Assembly (NCBI RefSeq): GCF_037042905.1
Contig: NC_087247.1
Span: 36,225,420-36,289,419, forward strand
Reading direction: 5' to 3'
Length of the DNA stretch: 64,000 nucleotides
DNA from: Lytechinus pictus
Taxonomy: Eukaryota; Echinodermata; Echinoidea; Temnopleuroida; Toxopneustidae
Made by a program: the position numbers and the translations under genes. Positions within the stretch are counted from its first letter, which is position 1, and each line of letters starts with the position of its first letter. Positions 61,401-64,000 of the stretch are shown piece after piece. The notes under the pieces are model-generated. The model saw only the letters and a program-made list of their open reading frames with translations, ran no database searches and was not told the origin of the DNA.

Positions 61401-63354
61401 GTAATTAATTTTACAACCATAATGTGATCAATGAATATGCTTCAGAGCACAATATATGCTTGCCATCCTTACCTAAGAAGAACTTGTCATTCTCGTAGTA
61501 CTTGTTGCCATATTTGTCCTCACCAACAAGAGCACCAATCTTAAGATCTTCTCCCCTAATGGTTTTTAAACAGCAGAGAAAAATATATTGGTTGAGTCGA
61601 AGCAAGAATAAATTGATCTGAATACAATCAGGGATAACTGTAGATGGATTCTTGATTGCAAGCAGTTGAAATTTCTGCTCCCACCATATATATCACACAC
61701 ATCTTTTAAAATTGTCAAATTATCTGTGACTGTGACTTTTACCCTTAAGAGTAGACCCTATCTAATGAGATCATCACGACTGGAGATGTTCCCTCAAATG
61801 GTTCTTTTTTATTGCAAGGAAAAGATGACCCCAGTCAGTGTTGTTAATAAACCCACTCAAGGGTTCATTACATGCCGCTGCAGAAAAATCAAGCCATAGA
61901 CGTCGTGTGTTGTGGACGCCAGTAGTGTGAGTGTATTAAACCCAGCACTGTCAGACATTGCTGTAGACTACTGTGTAGACTACAGAGTAGTTTTCCAGCA
62001 CAGCATTAGGCCTACACTTCTTGATCAGCATAGAATTAAATTTTGAGATCGAGATATGCGATACTGGGGAAGTTGAATTAGATCATTCTGTTAGATAGAT
62101 CTTCTAATTCAGTCAGGTGTCAATTGACACATTCTTACTTAAAAAAAACCAACTAGGCCTAAGTCTAACTTGTTAGAAGACAACTTAGGTCTACGTAGTC
62201 GTATGATCGCAATCGCGATCTTGCGGCCAAGTGCAGTGGTATGGTAGCCAACTATTGTTTGAATTTATTTGTTTAACATATGAATATTTTGGTATAGAAT
62301 TTTACCCTGATGATTATTTTTTTTAATGTTTGGCAACCCATGCATGCATCATTCAGCCGGGCATTATACTCTAAGTACTAACAAGTTAGACAGCTACAGT
62401 ACAGGACCCGTCATCAACATGCACCCGACTAACCCAGGGAGCCCAGGGGCTTACCGTGTATTTTACCATACTCAAGGGACTAGGGTGAATTATGGTCTAA
62501 ATATTTCTCCAAATGAATTGTGAAAACAGAAATTATGCACTTACCACGATTATATGGATGAAGGTCTAACGAGTGGCAGTTTCCTGACATCTGGGCACAG
62601 ACCACTCACACGTATTACGAGGTTAGTATTAGTATACTAACCTCGCACCACGAACCGCATTTGGCAGTGGATTTCTAACTAGTGGGTCGCGCGTGCTGGG
62701 ATCTCACTTCTTGGGTCCACAACACACGACTTCTATGGCTTGAATTTTTTGTGCGCGGCGGCATGTAATGAACCCTTGGGTGGGCACAGACTGGAACCTC
62801 AAAAAACGAAAAGTTCTCTCCTTCTACCCCCGTCTCGATGGGCCATTTTTGTTATGAATTGTAACAAAATGGTCGATCGAGACTGGGGTAGAACTAGAAG
62901 GAGAGAACTTTTCGGTTTTTTTAGGTTCCAGTTTGTGCCCAGATGTCAGGAAACTGCCACTCGTTAACGTTAGACCTTCAACCATATAATCGTGGTAAGT
63001 GCATAATTTCTGTTTTCACAATTCATTTGGAGAAATATTTAGACCATAAATCACCCTAGTCCCGTGAGTATGGTAAAATACACGGTAAGCCCCTGGGCTC
63101 CCTGGGTTAGCACCCGACAAGAATATTCAATAGACGGGACTGTCCAAGAAGATTCAGAATCATAGTTTTAGCGAGTTTGGCAAACAACACCCATCAATAT
63201 AACTTATCATATAAAAAGGAATAAAACTGTACACCGGCTACATCATAAAAAGCATTTAAGAAATAATTTACCTCAGTAATTTCCAGAATGATCCCCTTAT
63301 ACCACCACATTCTTTGATAGTTTGGAAGAACCTCCCACGTATTGTCGACGCCAT
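58328..63354 (-). CDS. NDUFA12: NADH:ubiquinone oxidoreductase subunit A12, complete CDS in 4 exons
   Basis: NDUFA12 (B17.2) is an accessory subunit of mitochondrial complex I on the matrix arm, added late in assembly in place of the paralog NDUFAF2. Joining 63354-63272, 61555-61473, 59250-59178 and 58499-58328 on the minus strand gives 136 residues with GT/AG introns in phase; human is 145. Hallmarks in order are [11 protein letters not shown] (17-27), [17 protein letters not shown] (34-50), RNRWVQY (57-63), [18 protein letters not shown] (75-92) and [15 protein letters not shown] near the C-terminus. There is no cleavable transit peptide, as in the family. The segment between RWVQY and the VPPEW motif is a few residues shorter than in mammals. 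Neighbour SUCLG2 is convergent. Role from family knowledge. Confidence 0.95.
59178..59250 (-). CDS. NDUFA12: NDUFA12 exon 3
   Basis: Acceptor TTTTTTTTTAG|CCAGA, donor GAATG|GTTAGT. Encodes [17 protein letters not shown] and ASLVPPE. Confidence 0.94.
59560..60010. repeat. About 165-bp tandem repeat with TGACCTTNGACC
   Basis: TGTGGTATTAC recurs at 59591, 59753 and 59924, each preceded by GATGACCTTTG-like sequence and followed by CCAAGGATCAT. Three diverged units. Confidence 0.8.
60155..60600. repeat. About 136-bp tandem repeat with TGACCTTTGACCT
   Basis: AACCAACTCGCATAT begins at 60159, 60295 and 60434, with a partial unit at about 60569. Units share GAGCTGTGACCTTTGACCTG and GCGGACTCCGAATTC. 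It ends in GGACGGACGGACAGGGG. Confidence 0.88.
61473..61555 (-). CDS. NDUFA12: NDUFA12 exon 2
   Basis: Acceptor CATTAG|GGGAG, donor CTTAG|GTAAGG. Encodes [15 protein letters not shown], then [13 protein letters not shown], the most conserved part of the family. Confidence 0.95.
61556..63271 (-). other. NDUFA12 intron 1
   Basis: Contains the long-TIR element 62430-63109 and, outside it, 61846-61915, a diverged inverse copy of part of that element's interior. 61620-61840 and 61920-62420 show no other feature. Confidence 0.7.
62430..63109. mobile_element. Mutator-like element with about 175-bp TIRs and 9-bp duplication
   Basis: The left arm 62430-62599 and right arm 62934-63109 are near-perfect complements beginning TAACCCAGGGAGCCCAGGGG. 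GCACCCGAC borders both sides (62421-62429 and 63110-63118). Long TIRs with a 9-bp target duplication fit Mutator-like elements. The interior has a second hairpin (62784-62938), a palindrome CGAGGTTAGTAT (62617) and no transposase frame. Confidence 0.85.
63272..63354 (-). CDS. NDUFA12: NDUFA12 exon 1
   Basis: Encodes [16 protein letters not shown] then [11 protein letters not shown] plus AG of codon 28. Donor CTGAG|GTAAAT. An overlapping longer frame here is out of phase and not the gene. Confidence 0.9.
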
Positions 63355-63490
63355 AATTCAGAATAACAACGTGTCGCGGACAAACCACTTTCATGCAACC
63401 TATATCATACGCACATCCAATGAGATTATCACGATTTTGTCATACAGTCATTGTAATTGCACAGGAGATAAATTTCCGGCACTCGTTGTG
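63355..63490 (-). promoter_or_regulatory. Putative NDUFA12 promoter with an ETS/GABP-type site
   Basis: TTCCGG at 63474-63479 reads CCGGAA on the coding strand, in TGCCGGAAAT, about 120 bases upstream of the ATG. GABP (NRF-2) sites are common in promoters of nuclear respiratory genes. No TATA box. Motif-based inference. Confidence 0.4.
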
Positions 63491-64000
63491 TGCATGCTGG
63501 TATTCCTGGGATCCACCCCCCCCCCCGCGGCCCCCTTCTTCTCCTTAACCTTGGAGAGTCTATTATCGGAGATCAATTGGGCGGATCCAGCTTTCACAAA
63601 GGGGGAGGGGGCGATTTTTTTTCACCTAAATTTTCCCCAAATCGGCCGCTTAAGTCTATCTTATTCTTAGCTATATATATAAAAAAAAATTAACAACATA
63701 GATGTATAATAATATTCTCATATAAGCCCTATTTAAATAGTGCGAGAGCGAGCTAAAATGTTTGGAACTGAAGTCCATGTATTTTGTCCTGAAATTTGAA
63801 CATTCTGGGCAATGTTTGTGATCCTGAACAAGATGCATACTGGTAGCGCGAGCAGAAATTTTTGATACGTTTGATCTAGCCTGATCCAGTCAGACCGCAA
63901 CGCCGCACGTAAAATGATGGGAGCACGAGCTGATATATATTTTTTACCTGTATATAGGCAGTGGCGTAACAGGCGGGGGGGGGGGGGGGGCAGGGGGGGC
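63491..64000. mobile_element. hAT-related fragments at the window end
   Basis: Poly-C/G blocks with GGGCGGATCC (63580), a copy of the array unit (ATTTTGTCCTGAAATTTGAA near 63779, as at 33490), a CAGTCAGACCGCA terminus at 63888 and a hAT-like CAGTGGCGTAAC at 63960 that runs off the window. Boundaries cannot be set. Confidence 0.55.

Larger units (their letters stand above)
58500..61472 (-). other. NDUFA12 introns 2 and 3
   Basis: Intron 3 (58500-59177) shows nothing beyond AT-rich sequence. Intron 2 (59251-61472) is dominated by two tandem-repeat families (about 59560-60010 and 60150-60590). The rest shows no recognisable feature. Confidence 0.7.

Noticed and set aside
63194-63394. 66-codon minus-strand open frame over NDUFA12 exon 1
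   Set aside because: It overlaps the exon in another frame. Only the [10 protein letters not shown] frame splices in phase to the conserved exon 2.

Overview
The window is AT-rich animal DNA carrying three intron-rich nuclear genes in a dense background of mobile-element remnants. There are no prokaryotic features. The protein sequences are metazoan. The kinds of repeats present (tRNA-derived SINEs, TTAA-flanked inverted-repeat MITEs, GACCTTTGACC tandem repeats) suggest a marine invertebrate, most likely a deuterostome such as an echinoderm. That assignment is inference from style, not from a search.

The genes were reconstructed by joining exons at GT/AG sites in consistent phase. (1) CDO1, cysteine dioxygenase, lies on the minus strand, with coding exons from 29905 down to 7776 (5 exons, 207 aa). 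All iron ligands and the Cys-Tyr cofactor pair are present. (2) SUCLG2, the GDP-forming succinate-CoA ligase beta subunit, lies on the plus strand, 38657-53904 (11 exons, 426 aa). (3) NDUFA12, a complex I accessory subunit, lies on the minus strand, 63354 down to 58328 (4 exons, 136 aa). CDO1 and SUCLG2 are divergent, about 8.7 kb apart between start codons. SUCLG2 and NDUFA12 are convergent, about 4.4 kb apart between stop codons. SUCLG2 and NDUFA12 both act in mitochondrial energy metabolism, while CDO1 is a cytosolic enzyme of sulfur amino-acid breakdown. Nothing indicates that the three work as a unit.

The rest is introns and intergenic DNA. 1-7775 is downstream of CDO1, 14348-29738 is a 15.4 kb CDO1 intron, 29906-38656 is intergenic, 38723-44847 is SUCLG2 intron 1, and 53905-58327 separates the two convergent genes. 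Several transposons can be delimited by terminal inverted repeats plus target-site duplications, and many are nested. Examples are a hAT-like element (33235-35549) inside a TTAA MITE (32698-35841), a 3.3 kb element with TACA duplications (23520-26855) inside another TTAA MITE (23113-27047), a mariner-like element (45250-46235), a Harbinger-like element (46353-46754), and a Mutator-like element with long inverted repeats and a 9-bp duplication (62430-63109) in NDUFA12 intron 1. The oddest structures are a TIR element filled with a 42-bp minisatellite and TTAGGG repeats (39128-40337), an array of GAGCGCGAAGCGCGAGC motifs carried by the hAT-like element, a three-hairpin cassette (28251-28331), a perfect 40-bp hairpin (30498-30581), and the same perfect 13-bp nuclear-receptor DR1 motif in three otherwise different tandem-repeat families.
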